This document shows positions 16,508 through 24,630 of a stretch of 25,958 bases of DNA, in pieces. How positions within the stretch are numbered: the first letter of the stretch is position 1; the number at the start of each line of letters is the position of its first letter. The translations under genes and the position numbers were made by a program. The notes under the pieces were generated by a model, which saw nothing but the letters and a program-made list of their open reading frames with translations, was not told where the DNA came from and made no database searches. Source of the DNA: an uncultured Eubacterium sp. (GTDB lineage Bacteria; Bacillota; Clostridia; Lachnospirales; Lachnospiraceae); contig CAJUHV010000056.1 of NCBI GenBank assembly GCA_910586445.1, positions 1 through 25,958 of the forward strand. Reading direction: 5' to 3'.

Positions 16508-16529
16508 GGACAACGTTCTCACGTTGTCC
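16508..16529 (-). terminator. Intrinsic terminator of the 837-aa gene
   Basis: A perfect 9-bp stem (GGACAACGT with ACGTTGTCC) closes a 4-nt loop, and on the minus strand a TTTTT run follows directly. It lies about 100 bp after the stop codon of the 837-aa gene. Confidence 0.85.
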
Positions 16530-16626
16530 CGTCTTTGAGAAAAACACTTTCTTTATTTTACCATATATCCAGTAAATGTCAATTAATTTTTGCCTATATA
16601 TTACATTGAAGCCGGATTACAGCGGA

Positions 16627-19140
16627 TTAAAATGCAGGCTGCACCGCAATAAATATCCCGCCTGAAGCACTGAATCTGGCCTCTGCATCTTCTAATGTAC
16701 TTTTTATAGTACCGTCTGACTGCGGATCGTACAAGGTTACATTAACCGCATCATACCCCGTCACCAGCACTGCATCCTGACTGCCTGCAGCTGCGAGAAC
16801 CGGCACGCCGCAGCTCACATAATAAAACACCTGCGAAAGCGTGCATCCTTCCATACAGATGACCTCCCGGTCAGACAGCAGCGACTCCAGGATTTCCCGC
16901 GGCGTATCTCCTTTTTCAATTAATTCTTTGACGCTGACCTCAATGCCTTCGTATTTGAGCATGGCGCTGAGACATTTTACTACGGATGATCCTGTCTGGT
17001 CGGCCTCTGTCGGCTGCACATCCATCGCCGGCTGAATGCTTTTTCTGGCACGTTTCCATATATAGTTCTGCTGTCCGTCTACAACTACTCCCATGTTCTC
17101 GTCGGCACTTTGTATTGCAGTCCCGATATCCGTAGTTGCCGCTTCGATCCTGCCTTTTGCATACGCGTAATAAATCTGCTGGCCTTGCTCTACTTTTAGA
17201 AATGTATCCCTGTCTTCCTGATTCATGACCTGTTTTGCCGCGATCAGAATCGGCGCCATTTCCCGATCTGTTTCCGCAAGTACCAGCTGGATCTGCGTCT
17301 GCTTCACATCCGTAACTGTCATATGGCGGATATCTTTGTCCCGGTCTTCCTGCCCGCGGCTTACGATCGAATCCGGCTGCGCCTTCACATAGCCGTTTTC
17401 TCCAGCAGTCATCCGCTGAATGACCAAGACGCCGTTTTGAAATTCTACGCTGTCGATGTAATAATTATTTTTCCGGTAAGTCTTTAGCACAGAAGCGTCA
17501 GAAGCATTCACAATGCGCAGTGCATACATCGGCTGGCGGCTTATGCCTGCGACGGTGCCCCGCTTGTGCTTTTCTGCAGCCATGCCGTATACAAGATCCT
17601 CTTCCAGAAAACCGAGCACACGCAGCGTCTTGCCTGCTTTTGTGCGGATCTGCTGACGCCTTCCATTTTCCAAGTCCATAACCGTTATCTCTTTATCCTC
17701 TTCATCCGAAGACCATGCCAGATACTGGTTTGATTTGGAAACGGCATAATCGCCCTCTGCAAGCCCTTCTGCAACCGTATTTATTTCCAGCGTTGCCAGC
17801 TCTGTGCGGTATACCGTCCCGTTAAATAACAGGTAAACATCACCTGCCGCGTTTTCATACAGCAGCTTTGAGATTTCTGTGCGCAGCACCTCGTAGGATT
17901 TATCAAATGCAAGAAACAGCCCTTCTTCATTTGTATTTGCCTGACTGTCATAATGCAGCAGGCTGATTCCGACCCTGCCCTCGTGGCTGCCCCGGTTCAT
18001 ATAGCCATATACGACATAATTGATATCCCCGGCCTCATCTATGCTTAAAATATTAATATCATGCTGCATATGATTTTCGCGTACGTCAATGCCTTCATGT
18101 CCGCGGAAACTGAATACCTGCGCCAGGCGCCCGGAAGCCTGATTATAGCTCCACAGATCCCCTTCCTGTACAAAACAGGTGATTGTCCCTGTCTCATTCT
18201 GCATATATTCTACATTTTTATCACGTATGCCCAGCTGTAAGAAATTCTCGTATAAAAATTCATTTTCTCCATTAAAAATCTGATTCATTGTGCGCTCAAA
18301 ATTCAGCAGGTACATACGCTCTGTCGTATAGCGGATTCTGTAGTATTCCTCCACATTATAGTATTCTACCTCACCATTGTTCCCTTTGCTGGTCACTACA
18401 TAATTCAGCATAATGACATTATAGGAGCTGTTCATTTCCTTGATCGAAGGAACCGGCGTAGTCAGCCTGTCACAGTTAAAATCCGCCCAGTTTGCCTGCA
18501 TAAGGCTGGAATTAATCGTCACTTTATGAAGCGTGGAATTATCCCCGGAGGCATTCGGCTCCCAATACGTCGAAAGCGCATCCGGATTTTCCGAAAATGT
18601 CAGTTCATTGATCTCCTGCGCAAACTCTACGCTTTGTGCCACATAACAGTCTTTCGCATCCGCAATCCGTGTATAATAGTAACAAATATCCTCATCCTGC
18701 TTCAGCTTTAGTGTCAGGATATATTCCTTGGACATTTCCAAAAGGCTCTGTACCGGAACGCTTGTCCGTATCTGACCGTCGTTCATTTCATAAGACGAAA
18801 TATTTCCGTCAGAAATCAGCCTGCTGCCGTCAATGCTTCGGATCTCATATGCAATATTATCAATCTGGTAGTCATAGGTACGAATCAGCAGGGGAATCTC
18901 CCTGTTGCCGGAAAGGGGCGTAATCGTATCCCTCATCTCGGTAGCATTCATCTGCATCGTATATCCATGCAGTTCGTTGATCTGCTGATTTTCATCATAA
19001 AGCACGATGATCGGCAGCGTTGCTTCTTCCATCTCCGTAGTAAGGTCCCGCTGGTTTTTGTTTGTTACTTGTCCAGATACTGCCAATGTGACAACAAACA
19101 CTACAGCCAGTACAAATGCCTTGATCAATCCTTTTTTCAT
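16627..19140 (-). CDS. Exported propeller-like protein with degenerate C39-like peptidase domain
   Basis: I cannot name this 837-aa protein. It starts with a short basic end and one hydrophobic segment (about residues 8-22), a signal peptide or membrane anchor. A long extracellular part follows; from about 330 to 640 it shows repeating units such as GDLWSYN, YLAWSSDEEDKEITVMD and LVYGMA that look like TolB/WD-type propeller blades. The last ~125 residues (712-837) resemble a C39/papain-like peptidase: a helix ending KYEG, PVLAAAG, VLVTGYD and LYDP. The usual catalytic Cys position is serine (S718/S719) and the His position is aspartate (D789), so the domain is probably inactive and binding. 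The ATG follows an AAAGGAAT site. A terminator follows the gene. The envelope location is inferred. Confidence 0.75.
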   Translation of the reverse strand: MKKGLIKAFVLAVVFVVTLAVSGQVTNKNQRDLTTEMEEATLPIIVLYDENQQINELHGYTMQMNATEMRDTITPLSGNREIPLLIRTYDYQIDNIAYEIRSIDGSRLISDGNISSYEMNDGQIRTSVPVQSLLEMSKEYILTLKLKQDEDICYYYTRIADAKDCYVAQSVEFAQEINELTFSENPDALSTYWEPNASGDNSTLHKVTINSSLMQANWADFNCDRLTTPVPSIKEMNSSYNVIMLNYVVTSKGNNGEVEYYNVEEYYRIRYTTERMYLLNFERTMNQIFNGENEFLYENFLQLGIRDKNVEYMQNETGTITCFVQEGDLWSYNQASGRLAQVFSFRGHEGIDVRENHMQHDINILSIDEAGDINYVVYGYMNRGSHEGRVGISLLHYDSQANTNEEGLFLAFDKSYEVLRTEISKLLYENAAGDVYLLFNGTVYRTELATLEINTVAEGLAEGDYAVSKSNQYLAWSSDEEDKEITVMDLENGRRQQIRTKAGKTLRVLGFLEEDLVYGMAAEKHKRGTVAGISRQPMYALRIVNASDASVLKTYRKNNYYIDSVEFQNGVLVIQRMTAGENGYVKAQPDSIVSRGQEDRDKDIRHMTVTDVKQTQIQLVLAETDREMAPILIAAKQVMNQEDRDTFLKVEQGQQIYYAYAKGRIEAATTDIGTAIQSADENMGVVVDGQQNYIWKRARKSIQPAMDVQPTEADQTGSSVVKCLSAMLKYEGIEVSVKELIEKGDTPREILESLLSDREVICMEGCTLSQVFYYVSCGVPVLAAAGSQDAVLVTGYDAVNVTLYDPQSDGTIKSTLEDAEARFSASGGIFIAVQPAF

Positions 19141-19225
19141 CCGTCTTTATTCCTTTCGTACTTGCAGTCATACTACACCCCGGCTGATACCGGGCAGGCT
19201 ATTTTCTATCGATCGGACAGAGGAA

Positions 19226-19261
19226 GGGGCAGTTAGTTCTTTTTCCCTGCAGCACTGCCCC
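19226..19261 (-). terminator. Possible hairpin terminator after the proline-rich gene
   Basis: GGGGCAGT and ACTGCCCC pair perfectly over 8 bp around a 20-nt loop, 55 bp after the stop of the 247-aa gene. On the minus strand TTCCTC follows, not a true T-run, so it could equally be a leader hairpin of the 837-aa gene. Confidence 0.35.
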
Positions 19262-19315
19262 GTTTCACTCAGCCATTTATCATTATGCGCACTGTAATGG
19301 ATTCTACTCCATAAA

Positions 19316-20059
19316 TTACCACCAGCGGCGGCAGCGGTTATGCCGGCACCGCCTATTATACATTTCATTGTAAAGAAGCACCTCAATCAGGTTGCCAAGT
19401 CCCGGATTATGCGGCGGCCTTCCCGGAGGCGGTGGCGGCGGCCTCCATCCCGGAGGAGGAGGCGGGCCCCATCCCGGAGGCGGCGGGCCTGGAGGCCTTC
19501 CCGGGCCGCGTCTATAGTTTTGTTCTTCTACCTGCTCTGCAGTCAGCACCTGATCCCGCACTGGTTCCTGCTCATGTGTCATTTCCGTTTCTTCTGACAG
19601 CCCCTGATCCTGAGACAGCTCCTGATCATAAGACAGTGCCTGCTCATGAGACAGTGCCTGATCTGGCTGCTGTCCGTTTAACTCTGACAGCGCCTCTTGT
19701 TCTGCCGCCGGTTTTAGATGATACGGCAGCTGCTGGTCCGGCTGTAGTTCCTGCTCTGCAATCTGCGGCTGCATGGCATTTTGATAGATCCGCTCACAAA
19801 TAACTTTCAGCATCAGCCTGTCTGGATACTCGTCAAACATCATGCTGCCTTCATACTCCATCTGATCGCATTCTTCTTCGACCAGCTTCTGTATCCGTTT
19901 TGCTTCTTCTGGATACAGTTCTTTCATCCGTTCCATATCACGGTCATAGTCCATCTCCGTCATATAGATATTCTGCATCGGATAGCTCATATAAAACGGC
20001 ATTTTGGGCGCAAACTGATACTGCTGCATGCGCATAAACTGTTCCTGCTTAAAATCCAC
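19316..20059 (-). CDS. Unrecognised low-complexity protein with hexapeptide repeats and proline-rich tail
   Basis: The function is unknown. The 247-aa product has three parts. An N-terminal helical region (1-100) is rich in Met, Gln, Tyr and Glu and includes the ordered-looking block YPEEAKRIQKLVEEECDQME and MFDEYPDRLMLKVICERIY. Gln/Glu-rich sequence follows, with seven degenerate hexads of the type xLSxDQ at residues 135-176. The end is a Gly/Pro-Trp tract (185-220) and a tail of Arg, His, Cys and Trp. There is no signal peptide. Such composition recalls spore coat or other assembly proteins, but this is inference. The start is a GTG at 20059 with AGGAGA seven bases upstream. A divergent LtaS-like gene lies upstream. 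Confidence 0.7.
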   Translation of the reverse strand: MDFKQEQFMRMQQYQFAPKMPFYMSYPMQNIYMTEMDYDRDMERMKELYPEEAKRIQKLVEEECDQMEYEGSMMFDEYPDRLMLKVICERIYQNAMQPQIAEQELQPDQQLPYHLKPAAEQEALSELNGQQPDQALSHEQALSYDQELSQDQGLSEETEMTHEQEPVRDQVLTAEQVEEQNYRRGPGRPPGPPPPGWGPPPPPGWRPPPPPPGRPPHNPGLGNLIEVLLYNEMYNRRCRHNRCRRWW

Positions 20060-20088
20060 GTATGTGTCTCCTGCATTTCGTTAATAAC

Positions 20089-20117
20089 AGTATATGCAGT
20101 TTTGCAATTTATGGCAC
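20089..20117 (-). promoter_or_regulatory. Candidate promoter of the proline-rich gene
   Basis: GTGCCA (20112-20117, minus) and TATACT (20089-20094) are 17 bp apart. The extended -10 CATATACT also matches 7 of 8 positions of the sporulation sigma-E -10 consensus CATACAnT, but the -35 does not fit well. The sigma factor is undecided. Confidence 0.35.
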
Positions 20118-20384
20118 TCTTTTTATTTTTTATATTTGATGTCAAATTCTGTCAAAATAAATCATGTTGATTATAACCTACACGCAGACCTGTTTCAACC
20201 CCTCCGTCATAAGCAGATCCAAATTTTATCCGGAAAAATGCGCTTTATTCAGTAATTATCGGCCCTTTTTTTTAAGCTGCATTATTATGGAAATAACGGT
20301 TTATTCATAATTCCCTTATTTCAATCAAAAATAACATTATTTTTATGATTTTTACCGATTGATTTTTTTGCCGTAAGGATATAT

Positions 20385-20405
20385 TTTATTCTCAGTCAGA
20401 ATAAA
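20385..20405. promoter_or_regulatory. Inverted repeat upstream of the LtaS-like gene
   Basis: TTTATTCT-CAGTC-AGAATAAA is a perfect 8-bp inverted repeat with a 5-bp spacer, 36 bp before the start codon and 21 bp before the AAGGAGG ribosome binding site (20426-20432). It could be an operator or an mRNA hairpin. Confidence 0.5.
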
Positions 20406-20441
20406 GTTATTTAAAGAATTTCTGCAAGGAGGTTTTCCGAT

Positions 20442-22556
20442 ATGAAAACAGTATTAAAACGTGTACTTTCACACCGACAACAAAAGGAGAAGCGTGATTA
20501 CAGCCGGCAGATTGACTTCTTAAACCGCTACTCCCTGTTATTTCATGCATTGTTATCCTGTATGCTGGTTTTAATCATAGAAATATGTTCCAGAAGGTCG
20601 TTTATAGGTGCATTCAAATTTTTAAGCGGACACACATTTGCATTCTTTTTCTGTTCACTGATTATATTTGTGACACTGTCCGTTGTATACCTGTTCCGCC
20701 GCCGTATGCTTATGCGCATTATTATAAGCAGTGTCTGGCTGCTTTTGGGCATTATCAACGGCTGTGTATTATCGCAGCGCGTAACCCCGTTCGGCTATAC
20801 AGACCTGAAATGTATTTCCGACCTGCTGACGATGACAAATACACAGTATTTTTCCAAAACGCAGGAAATCTGTGTGATCGTTTTACTGGGCGCACTTGTC
20901 CTGTTTTTGATCCTGTTCAGTATCAAAGGGCCAAAATTTCAAGGCAGCGCACACAAATTACGTGCTGTGTTCCTATGTATGGGCATGGCCCTATTGATGT
21001 CAGGTGCAACATCACTGGCACAGGATTCCAACTGGATGGCCTCCTATTTTTCAAATATAGCACAGGGCTACTCAGATTATGGATTTGTATATGGATTTTC
21101 CTCCAGCGTCATGGACCGGGGAATGAGCAAGCCGGATGACTATTCCAAAGATACGATTAAAAAAATAACAGACCGTGTTGCTAAGACAAAAGAAGAAAAT
21201 AAATCTTACAAGCTGGCAGATTCAAAAAAACTGGTTTCTGACTCTTCGGATCAGACAGCAAAGCAGCCAAACATTATATGTGTACTGCTGGAATCCTTTA
21301 TGGACCCGTCTGAAGTTAATTTTTTAAAAATGTCAGAAGATCCGATTCCAAATTTCCGTGCATTGTGCGATAACTATACTTCTGGTTATCTGACTGTACC
21401 GGTTGTCGGTGCCGGAACTGCCAATTCAGAGTTTGAAGTGCTGACCGGCATGAACCTGCGTTTTTTCGGAACCGGAGAATATCCATATAAAACTATTCTG
21501 AAAAAAACGAATTGTGAAAGCATTGCTTCTGACTTATCCAAAACAGGCTACGGCACCCACGTAGTGCACAACAACGGAGGCAACTTCTACAGCAGGGCAA
21601 ACGCTTTTTCCCAGTTTGGATTCGACAGCTTTACGAGCAAGGAGCTGATGAACATTCAGGAATATACGCCGCTCGGTTCATGGCCTACTGACGATATACT
21701 GATTCAGGAAACAAAAAAAGCTCTAGACTCTACGCCGGACCAGTCTGATTTTGTATACACGATTACTGTACAGGGACATGGAAACTATCCAAGTGAAAAG
21801 ATTATTCCAAACCCGGAAATCAAAGTATCTGGAGCCGAAACCGAAGAAAAAAACAACCAATGGGAATATTACGTAAACCAGATCCACGAGGTAGATAAAT
21901 TTATCGGCAATCTGACGGATATGCTTGCACAAAGGGATGAAGAGACAATCCTTGTTCTTTTTGGAGATCATCTTCCTACTATGGGACTGGAGGATCAAGA
22001 TGTCGCTTCCGGTGATATTTTTAAAACACAATATGCTACTTGGAATAATTTCGGCTTAGAGCAGAAGGATGCAGACCTGGCAGCATATCAGATGCTTGCT
22101 TATGCAATGGAACAGGCGGGCATTTATGAAGGCACTATTTTTACTTACCATCAGGCAGGAGAATACGACACAGAAAATGAACAGTACCAACGTGAACTGG
22201 AAAATCTGCAGTATGATATCCTCTATGGAGAACGCTACAGCTATGGCGGCGTAGATTTATACCCGGCCTCTGACCTTCAGATGGGTATAGATGAAACATA
22301 TATTTTTAACTACCGTGAAAATGCGGATGGCAGCCTGTCCATCTATGGAAAGAACTTTACGAACTGGAGCCGGATCTATGTAAATGACGAAAAGATGCCG
22401 ACGAAGTTTATATCCGACAGACAGGTAGTGCTGTCATCCGATTACGCAGAAGACCTCGAAGACGGGGATATTTTAAAGGTATGCCAGGTCGGTTCCAGCA
22501 ATACGATTTTCCGTACTACGAAAAACAGCATGGCATATGAAAAGCCGGAGGCTTAA
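20442..22556 (+). CDS. LtaS-like sulfatase-family membrane protein
   Basis: LtaS-type enzymes transfer glycerol-phosphate or related groups onto lipid or glycan acceptors outside the membrane. The 704-aa protein has a basic N-terminus, about five membrane helices (roughly 33-49, 65-85, 91-109, 142-161, 173-190), and an extracellular sulfatase-like domain. Active-site residues can be placed: E284 in LLESF, the nucleophile T326 in GAGTANSE, H446 in VQGHGNY, and D509/H510 in FGDHLP. An extra C-terminal part (about 617-695: SLSIYGKNFTNWSRIYVND) looks like an IPT/TIG-type beta-sandwich and is not part of standard LtaS. The ATG has AAGGAGG nine bases upstream. It is monocistronic, followed by the second palindromic element. 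The actual polymer is unknown. Confidence 0.9.
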   Translation: MKTVLKRVLSHRQQKEKRDYSRQIDFLNRYSLLFHALLSCMLVLIIEICSRRSFIGAFKFLSGHTFAFFFCSLIIFVTLSVVYLFRRRMLMRIIISSVWLLLGIINGCVLSQRVTPFGYTDLKCISDLLTMTNTQYFSKTQEICVIVLLGALVLFLILFSIKGPKFQGSAHKLRAVFLCMGMALLMSGATSLAQDSNWMASYFSNIAQGYSDYGFVYGFSSSVMDRGMSKPDDYSKDTIKKITDRVAKTKEENKSYKLADSKKLVSDSSDQTAKQPNIICVLLESFMDPSEVNFLKMSEDPIPNFRALCDNYTSGYLTVPVVGAGTANSEFEVLTGMNLRFFGTGEYPYKTILKKTNCESIASDLSKTGYGTHVVHNNGGNFYSRANAFSQFGFDSFTSKELMNIQEYTPLGSWPTDDILIQETKKALDSTPDQSDFVYTITVQGHGNYPSEKIIPNPEIKVSGAETEEKNNQWEYYVNQIHEVDKFIGNLTDMLAQRDEETILVLFGDHLPTMGLEDQDVASGDIFKTQYATWNNFGLEQKDADLAAYQMLAYAMEQAGIYEGTIFTYHQAGEYDTENEQYQRELENLQYDILYGERYSYGGVDLYPASDLQMGIDETYIFNYRENADGSLSIYGKNFTNWSRIYVNDEKMPTKFISDRQVVLSSDYAEDLEDGDILKVCQVGSSNTIFRTTKNSMAYEKPEA

Positions 22557-22576
22557 TCTTAGAGACTGACATACAA

Positions 22577-22678
22577 TGAGGCTGTCGCACTAAGAAAGAC
22601 ATATACAAGATCTAGCAGAATCCAATTTGGAATGAAATCTATATCTTGTATATGCAATCTTTGCTGCGACAGCCCTAT
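22577..22678. repeat. Palindromic repeat element, copy 2
   Basis: Outer arms 22580-22589 and 22665-22674 (GGCTGTCGCA with TGCGACAGCC) and inner arms 22600-22611 and 22643-22654 pair perfectly. The left arm differs from copy 1 at about four of 35 positions, and the apical part is longer. A T-run (22680-22686) follows, so it can terminate the LtaS-like transcript. It lies between convergent genes. Confidence 0.85.
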
Positions 22679-22717
22679 CTTTTTTTAATCTATTTTCTTT
22701 TTACAGCAGGCAGAATT

Positions 22718-24616
22718 CTATAAAATCAGGCTCCCCTGTTCAATCGAACCGTCCCGGTACGCTTCGAGCAGTTTTTTCAGCCCCTCAATATCTTCTAAAA
22801 TCTTCTTTCCATTATCCGTATGCTTCACCATCAGCCGTTCCTTTTCCGTTTCTACCAGCTCGCTTTCAGACTCTATATCTTTGTTTTCCCGCAGCGCAGA
22901 ATACACGCTTTCAAACGGCTGATGCGACTTAATGCGCATACCGTGGGAATTGTAAATCAGCGTATATCCGGCCAGGCCGGTTGTCTTATGGTAGCTGCGG
23001 CAGAATCCGCCGTCTATTACGATCAGCTTTCCATTTGCGCGCACCGGCTGCTCGCCCCTTCCTGTACGCACCGGCGTATGCCCGTTGATAATATGGGACA
23101 GCGACGAATACAGCCCAAATTCACGCAGAATCATATTGCAGGTCTTTTCTGTCTTGTAAAATTTGTAATATGGATCGGATTCTTCATGCCATACAGATTC
23201 ATCGGCTATATAGCTGCGTTCAAAGGTCTTGATGTTGCGTCCGCAGAGCGGCGATCTTCTCCCGCACCATAAATACCACATAAAATCCAGATCACTCTGC
23301 TTGCGTCCTGCCAGATAGGCACGCCTGCTTGTTTTTTCTGCATAATCCAGGTATGCACGTCCTTTATACATTCTGCCGTCTATACAGATCCCTTCGAAAT
23401 TGCCCTCGTCATCAAGCGGTATACAGCCGTGATACAGAAGGTTTCCATTATAAGACTTGTACATGCCGCCTTTTTTATACAAAAAGCGGATATGCTCATT
23501 TAACCGGCTGCTGTTTATAAATGCCATGCACAGTTCTTCCATAATCTCATCTTCTTCCGGTGACAGGCGGTAAGCGTCTTCCCTGTCTATGGTCGGAAAC
23601 AGCGTTTCTGTCAGTTCATAAACGCTGCCGTCCAGCTCAATCGTATGGTTGTCCCAGTTGATCCGGTGCAGCAGCCTGCGGTCGTCCATTTCATACTCTG
23701 GATGCCTTGCGATAATCTGGCCCTCCAGCTTAAACATCATGACCGTAATCGCCTTTACAGCAGCCTGCATAGGATCTATGCCCGGATATAATGTCTCGGA
23801 ATAAAGCGTCAGCTTCCGCAGGCTGATGCCGTAGCTGTTTTCTAATATTTCGGTATTATCATATTTGAGGTTATTGCGCACGACATTCGCAATGCATGCT
23901 TTGCTGCCCGCAGCTGCCCCCATCCATAAAATATCATGATTGCCCCATTCGATATCCAGACAATGGTATTTCATCAGCAGGTCTAAGATCTGGTCTGCAC
24001 ATGCACCCCGGTCAAAAATATCACCCACAATATGCAGCCGGTCTACTGCCAGACGCTTAATCAGCGCTGCCAGTGCCACGATAAACTCTTCTGCGTTGTC
24101 CAGCTCGATTATCGTCTTTAAGATCTCGCGGTGGTAAATAACCTGATTGTCATCTTCGTCCTTCTGCACATGCAGCAGCTCGTCGATAATATACGAAAAT
24201 TCCTCCGGCATGGCCTTACGCACCTTCGACCGCGTATACTTGGAAGACAATGTTTTGGCAATCTCGATCAGCTCGGTTAAAATCTCGCGGTACCATTCAC
24301 GCAGGTTGATCACCTCTTTTTTGATCAGCTCCAGTTTTTCCCTCGGATAATAAATCAGCGTACAGATCTGCTCACGCTCTGCATCTGAATGTGTTTTTTC
24401 AAACAGCATGTCTACCTTTTCCCGGATAACCCCGGAGCAGTTGTTGAGTATATGGTAAAATGCTTCATATTCTCCATGCAGGTCGCTCATAAAATGCTCC
24501 GTGCCCTTTGGCAGGTTCAAAATTGCATTCAGATTGATGATCTCACGGCATACTGTCTGAATCGTCGGATACTTTTCCGCCAATAAGTTTAAATACTTCT
24601 CCTGTTCAAATTCCAT
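22718..24616 (-). CDS. fbp: Fructose-1,6-bisphosphatase, class III
   Basis: The enzyme removes the 1-phosphate of fructose-1,6-bisphosphate, the committed step of gluconeogenesis, in the cytoplasm. The 632-aa product has the length of the Firmicutes class III enzyme, which is unrelated to the classical class I form. Its metallophosphoesterase motifs are present: SDLHGE (44-49), GDIFDRG (198-204) and GNHD (225-228), with further conserved histidines in the INGHTPVR segment. The ATG follows AAAGGGGG by five bases. It starts 14 bp after the stop of the AAA-ATPase-like gene, so read-through from that gene's promoter is likely unless an internal promoter exists. A supply of hexose phosphate links it to the glycogen and cell-wall genes of the window. 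Confidence 0.96.
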   Translation of the reverse strand: MEFEQEKYLNLLAEKYPTIQTVCREIINLNAILNLPKGTEHFMSDLHGEYEAFYHILNNCSGVIREKVDMLFEKTHSDAEREQICTLIYYPREKLELIKKEVINLREWYREILTELIEIAKTLSSKYTRSKVRKAMPEEFSYIIDELLHVQKDEDDNQVIYHREILKTIIELDNAEEFIVALAALIKRLAVDRLHIVGDIFDRGACADQILDLLMKYHCLDIEWGNHDILWMGAAAGSKACIANVVRNNLKYDNTEILENSYGISLRKLTLYSETLYPGIDPMQAAVKAITVMMFKLEGQIIARHPEYEMDDRRLLHRINWDNHTIELDGSVYELTETLFPTIDREDAYRLSPEEDEIMEELCMAFINSSRLNEHIRFLYKKGGMYKSYNGNLLYHGCIPLDDEGNFEGICIDGRMYKGRAYLDYAEKTSRRAYLAGRKQSDLDFMWYLWCGRRSPLCGRNIKTFERSYIADESVWHEESDPYYKFYKTEKTCNMILREFGLYSSLSHIINGHTPVRTGRGEQPVRANGKLIVIDGGFCRSYHKTTGLAGYTLIYNSHGMRIKSHQPFESVYSALRENKDIESESELVETEKERLMVKHTDNGKKILEDIEGLKKLLEAYRDGSIEQGSLIL

Positions 24617-24630
24617 AGTTTCCCCCTTTA

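Larger units (their letters stand above)
20060..20441. other. AT-rich divergent intergenic region
   Basis: This 382-bp gap separates the proline-rich gene from the LtaS-like gene. Besides the candidate promoter at 20089 and the inverted repeat at 20385, it is AT-rich with many short repeats of ATTATT and AAATAA type. No small gene or RNA was recognised. Confidence 0.6.

Noticed and set aside
19432..19510. Short GGAGGC/GGCGG repeats that look like a tandem array
   Set aside because: They encode the Pro/Gly tract of the 247-aa protein, with no regular spacer as in CRISPR.
19340..19803. Plus-strand Arg/Pro/Ala-rich open frames opposite the proline-rich gene
   Set aside because: They are the complement of GC-rich proline codons, lack ribosome binding sites and show frame-shadow composition.
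20585..21139. A 184-codon overlapping frame inside the LtaS-like gene
   Set aside because: The main frame carries all conserved motifs; the second frame has no recognisable features.
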